A DNA stretch of 64,000 nt from Nocardia nova NBRC 15556 (lineage in GTDB: Bacteria > Actinomycetota > Actinomycetes > Mycobacteriales > Mycobacteriaceae), in contig NZ_BDBN01000044.1 of the NCBI RefSeq assembly GCF_001613005.1, positions 1 through 64,000 on the forward strand, in the 5' to 3' direction. Positions within the stretch are counted from its first letter, which is position 1, and every line of letters starts with the position of its first letter. Shown in pieces: positions 1 through 7,798 of the stretch. The notes beneath the pieces were generated by a model, which worked only from the letters and a program-made list of their open reading frames with translations, was not told where the DNA came from and ran no database searches. The translations under genes were made by a program, and so were the position numbers.

Positions 1-759
1 GGGTGGCGCGGGCGGAGCCGGCGCGGGCGGCGGCTGGGGTGCATCCACCGGATTCGGCGGCATGAACTGGGCGAGCTGGGCGACCAGATCGCGTTCGATA
101 TCAGTCTTGGTCAAGCCCAGTCCCGACAGCACGCCGCTGCCGTCCTCCTGCTCGAGCAGCGCGAGCAGGAGGTGTTCGGTGCCGATGTAGTTGTGGCCGA
201 GCCGAAGCGCCTCGCGGAAGGTCAGCTCCAGCGTCTTGCGGGCGCTCGCGGTGTACGGGATGAGGGCGGGAACCTCGTCCACCGCCGCCGGCAGCGCCAC
301 TGTCGCCACCCGGCGCACCGCGTCCAGCGAGACTCCCTTGGCGACGATGGCGTGTGCGGCCAGCGCGCCCGGCTCACTGAGCAGTCCGAGCACCAGATGT
401 TCGGGCTGGATCTCCGCGTTGCCCGCGCGCCGAGCCTCCTCCATGGAGGCCATCACCACATTGCGCGCGCGGGGCGTGAAGCGCGCGAACCCGGCATTCG
501 GATCCATCGCGGGATCACCCGGTTTCGGCACGAAACGCTTCTGCGCGGCTTGTTTGGAGACGCCCATGCTCTGGCCGATATCGGTCCAGGAGGCGCCCGA
601 GCGGCGGGCCTGGTCGACGAAGTGGCCGATCAGATGATCGGCCACCTCGCTCATATGTTCGGCGACCACGATGGCGTCGGACAGTTGTTCCAGGACGTCG
701 TCGGGCCGGGCGCGTTTGATGCCTTCGATCAGATCGTCGAGGCGGATACGTTCGGTCAT
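1..759 (-). CDS. HTH-ClpN domain protein (3' end beyond window)
   Basis: The visible 253 residues have an N-terminal helix-turn-helix-like segment (about residues 57-76, SWTDIGQSMGVSKQAAQKRF), then two Clp N-terminal repeats (about 92-160 and 168-230, the second with EHLLLALLEQ) and the start of a proline/alanine-rich tail that runs off the window edge. No AAA ATPase module is seen in the visible part. Such proteins are usually annotated as Clp protease N-terminal domain proteins; the ClpN repeat is a substrate or adaptor binding fold, while the HTH suggests DNA binding. The start ATG lies six bases after a TAGCGT -10 box, so the mRNA is probably leaderless. Palindromes overlap the promoter, suggesting autoregulation (inference). 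The C-terminus cannot be seen. Confidence 0.85.
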   Translation of the reverse strand, partial: MTERIRLDDLIEGIKRARPDDVLEQLSDAIVVAEHMSEVADHLIGHFVDQARRSGASWTDIGQSMGVSKQAAQKRFVPKPGDPAMDPNAGFARFTPRARNVVMASMEEARRAGNAEIQPEHLVLGLLSEPGALAAHAIVAKGVSLDAVRRVATVALPAAVDEVPALIPYTASARKTLELTFREALRLGHNYIGTEHLLLALLEQEDGSGVLSGLGLTKTDIERDLVAQLAQFMPPNPVDAPQPPPAPAPPAPP

Positions 760-761
760 AC

Positions 762-807
762 GTCAACGCTAGGTTGACTGCCATATGTCAGTCAACCATT
801 GGTTGAC
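762..807 (-). promoter_or_regulatory. Palindromic leaderless promoter of the HTH-ClpN gene
   Basis: On the minus strand a TTGACT -35 (790-795) and TAGCGT -10 (766-771) are separated by 18 bases, and the -10 ends six bases before the ATG at 759. Four GTTGAC half-sites form GTCAAC-N5-GTTGAC (762-778), GTTGACTG-N8-CAGTCAAC (773-796) and GTCAACC-ATT-GGTTGAC (791-807). The centre of the middle palindrome is close to CATATG. A protein bound there would cover the whole promoter. Confidence 0.65.
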
Positions 808-813
808 GACAAT

Positions 814-1908
814 TCAGGGACGCGCCTGCATCGCCGCGCCGCGCACGATCATCTCCTTCACCACCGCAGCCGGACGACCGGTCAGGGCACGCGGCGTCGG
901 GGCGTCGTCGGCGCGGACGAACTGCACGACCGCGTCGCGGCGCCCGAGACTGATGCACTGCAGGACGTAGCGGAAACGCAGATCGTCCGGCTCCGCGCCG
1001 CGCATCCGGGCGAGCGCCGACCGCGCGGCATGGGATCCGGTCGGCAGCGCCGTCGCACAGGCCATCCGCAGTTCGCGCCCGCCCGGTCCGGTGATCGCGG
1101 CGCAATCGCCCGCGGCGTAGATATGCGGGTCGGAGGTGCGCAGCGTGGCATCCACCAGGACGCGACCGCGCGCATCGACCGCCAGCCCGGCGCGGGCGGC
1201 GAGGTCGCTGGTGGTGAAACCCGTTGTCCACAAAACCGTTTCGGCGTCGATGTGGCCACCGTCGGCGAGCCGCACGCCGTCCGCCGCGACCTCGACGACC
1301 TTGGCGCCCGCGTGCACCTCGACGCCGAGCCGCTCCAGGGTGGCGGCGATATGCCGCTGCGCGCGATCGGAGAGCCAATAGCCCGGCTGCTCCGAACTCA
1401 CCAGCGCCACCGACAGTTCCGGATGTGATTCGGCGAGCTCGGCCGCGGTCTCGATGCCGGTCGCACCGCCGCCGACCACCGCGACACGACCACGCAGCGG
1501 TGGCAGCGCGGCGATGTTCTCGAGTGTCGCGATCGGATGGGCGTGATCCCGCACGCCCGCAACGCTGTCGGTATCCGCGGCGCTGCCGAGGGTGTACACC
1601 AGCGTGTCGTAACCCAGCACCGAACCATCGGACATCGAAACCTCTTGTGCCGCAGTATCTATCGCGGTAACCCGGCCACGGACGAAATGGGCGCCCTTGC
1701 GTTCCAGCATGGTCCGCAGATCCCGGCGCGCGATCGTCTGCCCGGCGGCGAGCTGATGCAGCCGCACGCGCTCGACCATTTCCGCACGGCTGTCCACGAC
1801 CGTGATCTGCGCGCCGCGGGATTTGCAGAGTCTGCCCGCCGCGGCCAGGCCGGCGTAGCCGGCGCCCAGCACGAGGATTCGGTGGGATGCGGTGTGATGT
1901 GCATTCAT
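814..1908 (-). CDS. NAD(P)/FAD-dependent oxidoreductase, NDH-2-like
   Basis: A 364-residue flavoprotein of the pyridine nucleotide-disulfide oxidoreductase fold. An FAD-binding GAGYAG is at residues 15-20, an NAD(P) Rossmann motif VVGGGATG at about 144-151, and the second FAD motif YAAGDCAAI follows towards the C-terminus. It resembles type II NADH dehydrogenases, but I see no C-terminal membrane anchor, and no CxxC redox pair. The start at 1908 is chosen because AAGGAG precedes it by seven bases; the open frame extends 20 codons further upstream without a ribosome site. It lies 82 bases after the ECF41 sigma gene on the same strand, the usual place for the conserved oxidoreductase partner of that sigma group. 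Substrate unknown. Confidence 0.85.
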   Translation of the reverse strand: MNAHHTASHRILVLGAGYAGLAAAGRLCKSRGAQITVVDSRAEMVERVRLHQLAAGQTIARRDLRTMLERKGAHFVRGRVTAIDTAAQEVSMSDGSVLGYDTLVYTLGSAADTDSVAGVRDHAHPIATLENIAALPPLRGRVAVVGGGATGIETAAELAESHPELSVALVSSEQPGYWLSDRAQRHIAATLERLGVEVHAGAKVVEVAADGVRLADGGHIDAETVLWTTGFTTSDLAARAGLAVDARGRVLVDATLRTSDPHIYAAGDCAAITGPGGRELRMACATALPTGSHAARSALARMRGAEPDDLRFRYVLQCISLGRRDAVVQFVRADDAPTPRALTGRPAAVVKEMIVRGAAMQARP

Positions 1909-1940
1909 GGGTGACTCCTTTTCGAGGCCGACACCCTTCA

Positions 1941-1967
1941 GACCGGACAGCTCGCCGATCCCTGACA
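1941..1967 (-). promoter_or_regulatory. Candidate ECF41-type promoter
   Basis: Between the sigma gene and the oxidoreductase the minus strand reads TGTCAGG, 16 bases, then GGTC. ECF41 sigma factors recognise a TGTCA-type -35 and a CGTC-type -10 in front of their partner gene, so this is a plausible but one-base-off match, 32 bases before the oxidoreductase ATG. Confidence 0.3.
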
Positions 1968-1990
1968 ACGAGCTGCTGTGTTCCGCATCA

Positions 1991-2896
1991 CTACCCGAGG
2001 CGATCGGCCTCCGCCGGCGCCGGGAAGCGACCGAAGTACGCGAGTTTGTCGGGATTCACCAGGATCCGGATCGCCGAGATCCGCTCACCGTCCACGTCGG
2101 CCGCGCCGATCAACAGCAGGTCACCGTGGACCCGGGCCACGGCGGCCGGTGCGCCGTTGACCTCCTCGATGCTCAGTTCGAGGTCCTCGACCTCGCGGTG
2201 GAACAGCCCGGCCAGATAGCGCGCCACCCGGGCCGCCCCGACCACGGGCCGGCGGGCCGCGCTCATCTTGCCGCCACCGTCGGCGACCGAGACGATATCG
2301 GCGGTGAACATCTGTTCCAGCGCAGCGATATCGCCGGCCCGGGCGGCCACGAGGAAGCGCTGGAACAGTTCCCGGGCGCGGGCGGGTTCGGCGTCGAACC
2401 GGGTGTGTTCACTGCGGACGTGCATGCGGGCACGGCGGTAGAGCTGCTGCGAATTCGCCTCCGACAACTCGAGCATGTCGGCGATCTCGCGATGGGCGTA
2501 ACCGAAGGCCTCGCGCAGCACGAAAACGGCGCGTTCGGCGGGCGACAACCGTTCCAGTAGCGTCAGCATCGCCAGCGAGACGAGTTCGCGCTGCTCCGCG
2601 GATTCCATCGGACCGAGCTCGCCCCCGCCGGTCGGCACCGGTTCCGGCAGCCAGGGGCCGACATAGGTTTCGCGGCGTGTGCGCGCCGACTCCAGCCAGC
2701 TCCGGCACAGATTCACCACGACCGTGGTCAGCCAGGCCTCGGCGGACCGAATGTCGGCGCGCTCGGTGGCCTCCCAGCGCAGATAGGTCTCCTGGACGGC
2801 GTCTTCGGCCTCGCTCGCCGAGCCGAGCATGCGATAGGCGAGTGCGAACAGGCGGGAACGATGGCGTTGGAATTCGGCCAGACCCGTATCGTCCAT
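1991..2896 (-). CDS. sigJ: ECF41-group RNA polymerase sigma factor (SigJ-like)
   Basis: A 301-residue ECF sigma factor: sigma region 2 (about residues 10-75), region 4 (about 115-165) and a fused SnoaL-like domain (about 175-295). The ECF41 hallmarks are present: WLPEP at 82-86 in the linker, DGGGK at 206-210 and NPDKL at 281-285 in the C-terminal domain. In this group the C-terminal domain replaces a separate anti-sigma factor and modulates activity from within. GGAGG-type ribosome site before ATG 2896. The downstream FAD oxidoreductase fits the usual partner class of ECF41 loci. The inducing signal cannot be read from sequence. Similar to mycobacterial SigJ. Confidence 0.9.
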   Translation of the reverse strand: MDDTGLAEFQRHRSRLFALAYRMLGSASEAEDAVQETYLRWEATERADIRSAEAWLTTVVVNLCRSWLESARTRRETYVGPWLPEPVPTGGGELGPMESAEQRELVSLAMLTLLERLSPAERAVFVLREAFGYAHREIADMLELSEANSQQLYRRARMHVRSEHTRFDAEPARARELFQRFLVAARAGDIAALEQMFTADIVSVADGGGKMSAARRPVVGAARVARYLAGLFHREVEDLELSIEEVNGAPAAVARVHGDLLLIGAADVDGERISAIRILVNPDKLAYFGRFPAPAEADRLG

Positions 2897-3039
2897 CCGC
2901 TCCGCCCTCCAGTGCCGGCCCGGTGATCGAGGGCGAGACTACTCGCCGTCGGCCCCAGGGTCGCGTTTCGGCCAGGTGATGTGGGACAGCCGGGCTCGCT
3001 GGTCGGCGGCGGCGGGCCCAGCACAGGCCGGGCCCGGAG

Positions 3040-3468
3040 CTATTCCGTGACCATCCCGATGGCGACCGCGACGGGCTTGTCGGCCTCACTCTTGGACAGG
3101 CACACCAGTTTCGCGGTCCCCAGCGCCACATTCGGGCTGCCGTCGAACTTCGAGCCGGGGTTCTCCGCCAAAATGCGGTCCATCAGGGACTTTTCACCCT
3201 CGATATCGAGTTTGCGGAACTCGCCGCAGGTGGTCTGCGAGGCCGGGCCCAGTCCCGAGTTCTCCGGATGCGCGGTGGTGCCGGGCGCCTCGGTGGGCGT
3301 CGCCGGCGCGGGGGCGGTGGACGAGGCGGGGGCCGAGGCCGAGGTCGCGACGGCCGAGCCGTTTCTGCGCAGGCCGTTGGCATCGCTGGACGCATGGTCG
3401 CCGCCGCAGCCGGTGAGGCCGATGGTCAGTGCGCCCAGCGCGACGGCCGTCACGGTCAGTCGTTTCAT
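3040..3468 (-). CDS. Secreted lipoprotein, possible HdeA-like domain
   Basis: A 142-residue lipoprotein. The signal peptide ends with lipobox LTGC (Cys21), giving an acylated exported protein. A low-complexity Ala/Ser/Thr/Pro linker (about 38-75) leads to a small domain with two cysteines, Cys81 in TTCGEF and Cys123 in LVC, that could form one disulfide. The TCxxF start and the spacing of the second Cys recall small periplasmic HdeA-type proteins common in actinobacteria, but the match is by eye and weak. The ATG at 3468 lacks a strong ribosome site. It stands alone between the sigma factor and the histidine kinase gene. Confidence 0.75.
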   Translation of the reverse strand: MKRLTVTAVALGALTIGLTGCGGDHASSDANGLRRNGSAVATSASAPASSTAPAPATPTEAPGTTAHPENSGLGPASQTTCGEFRKLDIEGEKSLMDRILAENPGSKFDGSPNVALGTAKLVCLSKSEADKPVAVAIGMVTE

Positions 3469-3613
3469 CTCGTGCGTAACCCCCGAGTGGTCCGGCAACG
3501 CCGAATCTCCTCCGGCGCGCGCCGGATGCCTCCGGCGCGGCTCGCAGCGTACCGGCCACATCGGCCGTTGAAAACCCCCGCCTCGCGGCGGGGACCGGAT
3601 CGAATTGCCGCCC

Positions 3614-5101
3614 TTACGATTCGGCCCCGGCGGCGGCCGAACCGCGTCCGGAGACCGCCTCCAGCGGCAACCGCACGATGAATCGGGTGTCACCCGGCGT
3701 GGACTCCACCCGGATATCGCCGCCGTGTTTGTTCACCACGATGCGGAACGAGATGTCGAGGCCGAGTCCGGTGCCCTCACCGACCGGTTTCGTGGTGAAG
3801 AAGGGCTCGAAGATCCTGTCCCGCAACGCCTCCGGGACACCCGGCCCGGTATCGCCGATCTCCACTGCGGCACAGTCGCTTTCCCGATAGGTACGAACCG
3901 TCAGCGTGCCGGACCCGTTCATCGCCGCCACCGCGTTGTCGATGAGGTTGGTCCACACCTGGTTCAATTCCGCTGCGTAGCAAGGGACCTCGGGCAGCGC
4001 GCGGTCGTACTCCTTGACGACCGAGATGTCGTCGCCGATCTTGCGGGCCAGCATCACCAGCGTGCTGTCGAGCAGCTCGTGGATGTCGACCACCTGGAAC
4101 GGAGCCCGGTCCATCTGCGAATACTGCTTGGCCGCATGGACGAGCGAGGAGATGCGCCCGGTCGAATCGGTGATCTCGTTCATCAGCAATTCGGTTTCGA
4201 CGGTGTAGTTCAGCCAGCGGATCGCGCCCTCGAAGACTCCGTCGTCGCAGTGTTCGAGAGTGCCCGCGACCTTCTCCAGCCAGTCGATGTCGAAGCCGGC
4301 CTGAACGAAGTTCGGGGCCAGATCCCAGCCGTTGGCGATGCCGTGATCGGCGAGCCAGTCACCGAGTTCGTCCTCGCGGTCGGCGGCCTCCATCGCGGTG
4401 AGGGTCGGCGCCTTGGCCACCTGGGTGGCGGCCTCCTCCTGAAGCTGCACCAGCGCCTCGAGCGCGGCGGAGTCGAACTTGCCGTGCGCCATCATCTTCA
4501 GCTTGTGCCGCATCCCGGCGACCCGATCCCGCAGCGAGGAGGTGGCCCGCACCGCGGCCGCCGCGGGATTGTTCAGCTCGTGGGTGAGACCGGCCGACAG
4601 CGAGCCCAGCGCCAGCAGTCGTTCCCGCCGGCCGATGATCTCGTTGGTGTTGCGATTGCCGAAGAACACGCCCTCCAGCAGATGCAGGGCCATCGGGAAC
4701 CATTCCCGCATCATCCGCGCGAAGGTGTCCGCGTCCAGGACGAAGAACTTCGACGGTTTCGTCACCGTCAGCGAGCCGGTGTAGTTCTGGTCGGCCCGCT
4801 CACCCATATACGCGGTCCACGCGCCGGCGTACGAGCCGCGGTGGTCGGTGCGGACGAGTTCGAGATCCTCGCCGGCCGACAGTTTCGACAGCACGACCTC
4901 GCCGTCCATCAGGACGTAGAAGCAGGTCGCGGGCTCGCCCTCGCGGTAGACCGGACCCGGCTCGAAGTATTCGACCCGGCCCTCCCGGCAGAGCCAGGCC
5001 AGCTGCTCGTCGTCGAGCTTCTCGAACAGGAACAGGGTGCGCAATTCCACGGGATCGCACAGGGTCCGGGAGCCGGTGACCGTGCGGTTGTCGTCGCTCA
5101 C
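3614..5101 (-). CDS. Sensor histidine kinase with N-terminal cNMP-binding-like domain
   Basis: A 495-residue soluble kinase with no membrane segment. Residues about 18-140 form a cyclic nucleotide-binding beta-barrel (GxVxREGEP, DGEVVLSKL), but the phosphate-binding cassette with its conserved Arg is not evident, so the ligand may not be cAMP. The phospho-acceptor His174 sits in THELNNP. The C-terminal HATPase shows an N box (LIDNAVAAM), DTGPGVP and GEGTGLGLDIS. It starts nine bases after the stop of the receiver-TrxR gene, so the two are co-transcribed and presumably the kinase phosphorylates that receiver. This would link an intracellular signal to a flavin redox module. Partner assignment is inference from position. 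Confidence 0.88.
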   Translation of the reverse strand: MSDDNRTVTGSRTLCDPVELRTLFLFEKLDDEQLAWLCREGRVEYFEPGPVYREGEPATCFYVLMDGEVVLSKLSAGEDLELVRTDHRGSYAGAWTAYMGERADQNYTGSLTVTKPSKFFVLDADTFARMMREWFPMALHLLEGVFFGNRNTNEIIGRRERLLALGSLSAGLTHELNNPAAAAVRATSSLRDRVAGMRHKLKMMAHGKFDSAALEALVQLQEEAATQVAKAPTLTAMEAADREDELGDWLADHGIANGWDLAPNFVQAGFDIDWLEKVAGTLEHCDDGVFEGAIRWLNYTVETELLMNEITDSTGRISSLVHAAKQYSQMDRAPFQVVDIHELLDSTLVMLARKIGDDISVVKEYDRALPEVPCYAAELNQVWTNLIDNAVAAMNGSGTLTVRTYRESDCAAVEIGDTGPGVPEALRDRIFEPFFTTKPVGEGTGLGLDISFRIVVNKHGGDIRVESTPGDTRFIVRLPLEAVSGRGSAAAGAES

Positions 5102-5110
5102 GTGCGCCTC

Positions 5111-6784
5111 CTATTGTTTCGCGAGGTATCGGTGGACCAGCATGACCGCCATCGCACCCTCGCCGACAGCGGACGCGACCCGCTTCGCCGATTCGGAGCG
5201 CACATCGCCGGCGACGAAGACGCCCGGGATGCTGGTTTCGAGATGATGGGGCGGGCGGGGCAGTTCCCAGCCCGGCGGCCGGGAACCGTCGACCATCAGA
5301 TCCGGTCCGGCCAGGACGTAGCCGGATTCGTCGCGGACGACGAGTCCGTCCAGCCAGTCCGTTTCGGGCGCCGCGCCGATGAACAGGAACAGCCGTTCGG
5401 CGTCGACCTTGTCCTCGGCGCCGGTCGCGTTGTTGCGCAACACGATTCGTTCCAGGTGATCGCTGCCGTCGGCGGCCACCACCTCGGTGTTGGTGTGCAC
5501 CTTGATATTCGGCACGGCCTCGATCTGCTGGATCAGATAGTGCGACATCGACTGGTCCAGCGAACTGCCGCGCACCAGGATGTGCACCGTGCAGGCGTGC
5601 CGGGACAGGAAGACCGCGGCCTGGCCGGCCGAATTCGCCCCGCCGACGATGTAGACCTCGCGTTCGGCGCAGTCGGCCGCCTCGGTCATCGCCGAGCCGT
5701 AGTAGACGCCGCGGCCGGTGAAATCGTCGACGCCGGGCGCGGGGTGGTGCCGGTAGTTGACGCCCGTGGCGATGAGCACCGAGTGGGCGCTGACGCAGGA
5801 GCCGTCGGAGAAGAGCACCCGCCGCGCGGAACCGCACGCCTCCAGCCCGACCACCTCGCGGGCGGTGATGAGTTCGGCGCCGAATTTCACCGCCTGGCGC
5901 CGCGCCCGATCGGCGAGCTGGGCGCCCGAAAGCCCGTCCGGGAAGCCCAGATAATTCTCGATCCGGGAGCTCTGCCCGGCCTGCCCGCCGGTGGCGGTCC
6001 GCTCGACCAGGACGGTGCGCAGCCCCTCGGAGGCGCCGTACACGGCCGCGCCGAGTCCGGCGGGGCCGCCGCCGACCACGATCAGGTCGTAGAACTCACC
6101 ACTCGGATTTGTGCTCAGGCCGACGCAGCCGGCGAGTTCGCTGTCCGACGGGGACAGCAGCACATTGCCGCTCGGATCGATCACCACAGGGCACTGCTCG
6201 GCATCGGCGCCGGCGGCCTCGAGCAGGCGTTGCCCCTCGGGATCGTCGGCGAGGTACCACCGGTACGGCAGCTGATTGCGGGCCAGGAATTCCCGCACCT
6301 CGGAACTGCGCGCCGACCAGCGGTGCCCGATCACCTTGGTCTCGTGCACCGGGCGGCGGTCGTCACCGCGCCACGATTCCAGCAGCGCGTCGACCACCGG
6401 ATACAGCTTCTCTTCCGGCGGGTCCCAGGGTTTGAGCAGATAGTGGTCGAGATCGACCACATTGATCGCGTCGATGGCGGCATTGGTGTCCGCATATGCG
6501 GTCAGCAGCACCCGGCGCGCATAAGGGTGCAGATCGATCGCGTTCTCCAGAAATTGGATGCCGTCCATACCCGGCATTCGATAATCGGCGATCAGCACCG
6601 CGACCGGCTGGCCGCGCAATTTGAGTTCGCGCAGGACGTCGAGTGCCGAGGCACCGGATTCCGCGCGCATGATGCGATAGTCGGCTCCGTATCGCCGCCG
6701 CAGGTCGCGCACGACGGCCCGGGAGACGCCGGGGTCGTCGTCGACACTGAGAATTACCGGTTTGACGGCAGCTGGTGAAGTCAC
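5111..6784 (-). CDS. Receiver domain fused to a thioredoxin reductase-like flavoprotein
   Basis: A 557-residue fusion. Residues 1-125 are a CheY-type receiver: acidic cluster DDD at 15-17, phospho-acceptor Asp67 in ADYRMPGMDG, and Lys118 in LLKPW. A glutaredoxin/thioredoxin-like segment follows (about 150-230) without a CxxC. The C-terminal half (from about 232) is a thioredoxin reductase fold with FAD motif VVGGGPAGLGAA, NADPH motif IVGGANSAGQ and a C-terminal VFVAGDV. The position of the redox CxxC reads YYGSAMTE, so disulfide reduction as in true TrxR is unlikely. Start is GTG with no good ribosome site. The histidine kinase gene follows after nine bases. Output activity is unknown. Confidence 0.88.
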   Translation of the reverse strand: MTSPAAVKPVILSVDDDPGVSRAVVRDLRRRYGADYRIMRAESGASALDVLRELKLRGQPVAVLIADYRMPGMDGIQFLENAIDLHPYARRVLLTAYADTNAAIDAINVVDLDHYLLKPWDPPEEKLYPVVDALLESWRGDDRRPVHETKVIGHRWSARSSEVREFLARNQLPYRWYLADDPEGQRLLEAAGADAEQCPVVIDPSGNVLLSPSDSELAGCVGLSTNPSGEFYDLIVVGGGPAGLGAAVYGASEGLRTVLVERTATGGQAGQSSRIENYLGFPDGLSGAQLADRARRQAVKFGAELITAREVVGLEACGSARRVLFSDGSCVSAHSVLIATGVNYRHHPAPGVDDFTGRGVYYGSAMTEAADCAEREVYIVGGANSAGQAAVFLSRHACTVHILVRGSSLDQSMSHYLIQQIEAVPNIKVHTNTEVVAADGSDHLERIVLRNNATGAEDKVDAERLFLFIGAAPETDWLDGLVVRDESGYVLAGPDLMVDGSRPPGWELPRPPHHLETSIPGVFVAGDVRSESAKRVASAVGEGAMAVMLVHRYLAKQ

Positions 6785-6848
6785 ATCGAAAAGTATGAGC
6801 GCCCCGGCGGCGAGTTGCCGAGGATGTTCGCTACGGGCAGCACATCGA

Positions 6849-7049
6849 TCACACCAGGCGGTGCTCGACGAGATCGAGTTCGCTCGGCGTCAGCAGCCGC
6901 TCGAGCCTTTCCTCCCGCTCGGCCAGATTGCGGCGCGATCGCCGGCTGTGATTGCGGAAGGGGACGACCACCGACGGCCCGGATTCCGAATCGGGAAGTA
7001 ACGGAACCGATTCCGCCTGCCGACGATGGAGGATGGTTCGAATGTTCAC
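6849..7049 (-). CDS. Small basic protein of unknown function (66 aa)
   Basis: A 66-residue, arginine-rich protein (MNIRTILHRR at the start, a basic HSRRSRR middle, then LTPSELDLVEHRLV at the end). GTG start at 7049 with GAGG nine bases upstream, and codons have the strong G/C third-position bias of real genes here. It lies 64 bases upstream of the receiver-TrxR fusion on the same strand and may be the first gene of that operon. I do not recognise a family; no Cys, signal peptide or membrane segment. Confidence 0.55.
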   Translation of the reverse strand: MNIRTILHRRQAESVPLLPDSESGPSVVVPFRNHSRRSRRNLAEREERLERLLTPSELDLVEHRLV

Positions 7050-7161
7050 GGCCGATCACCTCACAGGGACGTAGCAGCGTGTGCTCCGGTCGAATGCTTC
7101 GTTGCCTGCCGTAGTTGCCTATCCGCCATTGTGCGTCGTTTATTACGGCCGGCGAAACGGA

Positions 7162-7177
7162 TCACATCAGAATGTGA
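7162..7177. promoter_or_regulatory. 16-bp palindrome TCACAT-CAGA-ATGTGA
   Basis: A perfect inverted repeat with six-base arms in the 247-base gap between two divergent genes (66-aa protein on minus, SRPBCC protein on plus). The arms are the outside-in version of a CRP site (TCACA-N6-TGTGA rather than TGTGA-N6-TCACA), so I do not call it a CRP site. A TAGGAT -10-like hexamer lies downstream at 7241-7246. Confidence 0.35.
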
Positions 7178-7296
7178 CCTAGCTGATCTTCAATGGAAAA
7201 GTGGTCTCCCTCACAGGGTCGCGGGTCCGGTTGCCACGTCTAGGATTACCGTTACCGACCGTCATAACCACACCCGTCACGATCTCGGAGGCAGCG

Positions 7297-7746
7297 TTGC
7301 CGAACACCCTGGAAGCCACCATCGACATTGCCGCCACGCCGGACAAGGTGTGGGCGGTCGTCTCCGATCTCGGGCGGATGCCGGAATTCAGCCCCACCAC
7401 GTTGAAGATGATTCCGCTGGGCACGCCGCGCGCCGGCACGTGGACGGTGAATTTCAACAAGGTCGGCCGCAAGTACTACCCGACCACCTCACGCATCGTG
7501 CGTTACGAGCCCGATCAGGCCTTCGCGTTCCGGATGAACGAGAACGGCACGGTGTGGAGCTACACCCTCGAACCCACCGCGGCCGGCACGCGGGTGACCG
7601 AGCGCCGCGACGTGCCGAACGGGGTGCGCAAACCGGTGCGGTTGATGATCGACGCGCTCCTCGGCGGCGAGCAGCAGTTCGAGGCCGATCTGGTCGCCGG
7701 GATGAACGAAACCCTCGGCAAGATCAAGGCCGCGGCCGAGCGCTGA
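7297..7746 (+). CDS. SRPBCC family protein (START-like fold)
   Basis: A 149-residue protein with the polyketide cyclase/START-like pattern: N-terminal ATIDIAATPDKVWAVVSD, a central beta-sheet (WTVNFNKVGRKYYPTTSRI, WSYTLEP) and the long C-terminal helix. This fold binds small hydrophobic ligands in a cavity; no specific ligand can be inferred. I choose TTG at 7297 because CGGAGG lies five bases upstream; the frame is open to 7201 but the extra residues do not look like the fold. It stands upstream of the SIMPL lipoprotein with a 52-base gap that contains a separate promoter-like box. Confidence 0.8.
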   Translation: MPNTLEATIDIAATPDKVWAVVSDLGRMPEFSPTTLKMIPLGTPRAGTWTVNFNKVGRKYYPTTSRIVRYEPDQAFAFRMNENGTVWSYTLEPTAAGTRVTERRDVPNGVRKPVRLMIDALLGGEQQFEADLVAGMNETLGKIKAAAER

Positions 7747-7785
7747 CTCGGCGCGCCTTTGGCCCCACAGGCGGGTTCGACCGCG

Positions 7786-7791
7786 TAATTT
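7786..7791 (+). promoter_or_regulatory. -10 box of a probable leaderless mRNA (SIMPL gene)
   Basis: TAATTT ends seven bases before ATG 7799, and no ribosome binding site is present in between. Confidence 0.4.
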
Positions 7792-7798
7792 GCCCGGT

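Noticed and set aside
3605..6778. An open frame of over 1,000 codons on the plus strand opposite the kinase and receiver-TrxR genes
   Set aside because: High-GC third positions remove stop codons from the complementary frame; the protein has no sensible motifs and real domain-bearing genes lie on the minus strand.
7162..7177. CRP binding site
   Set aside because: Half-sites are in the wrong order (TCACA-N6-TGTGA).
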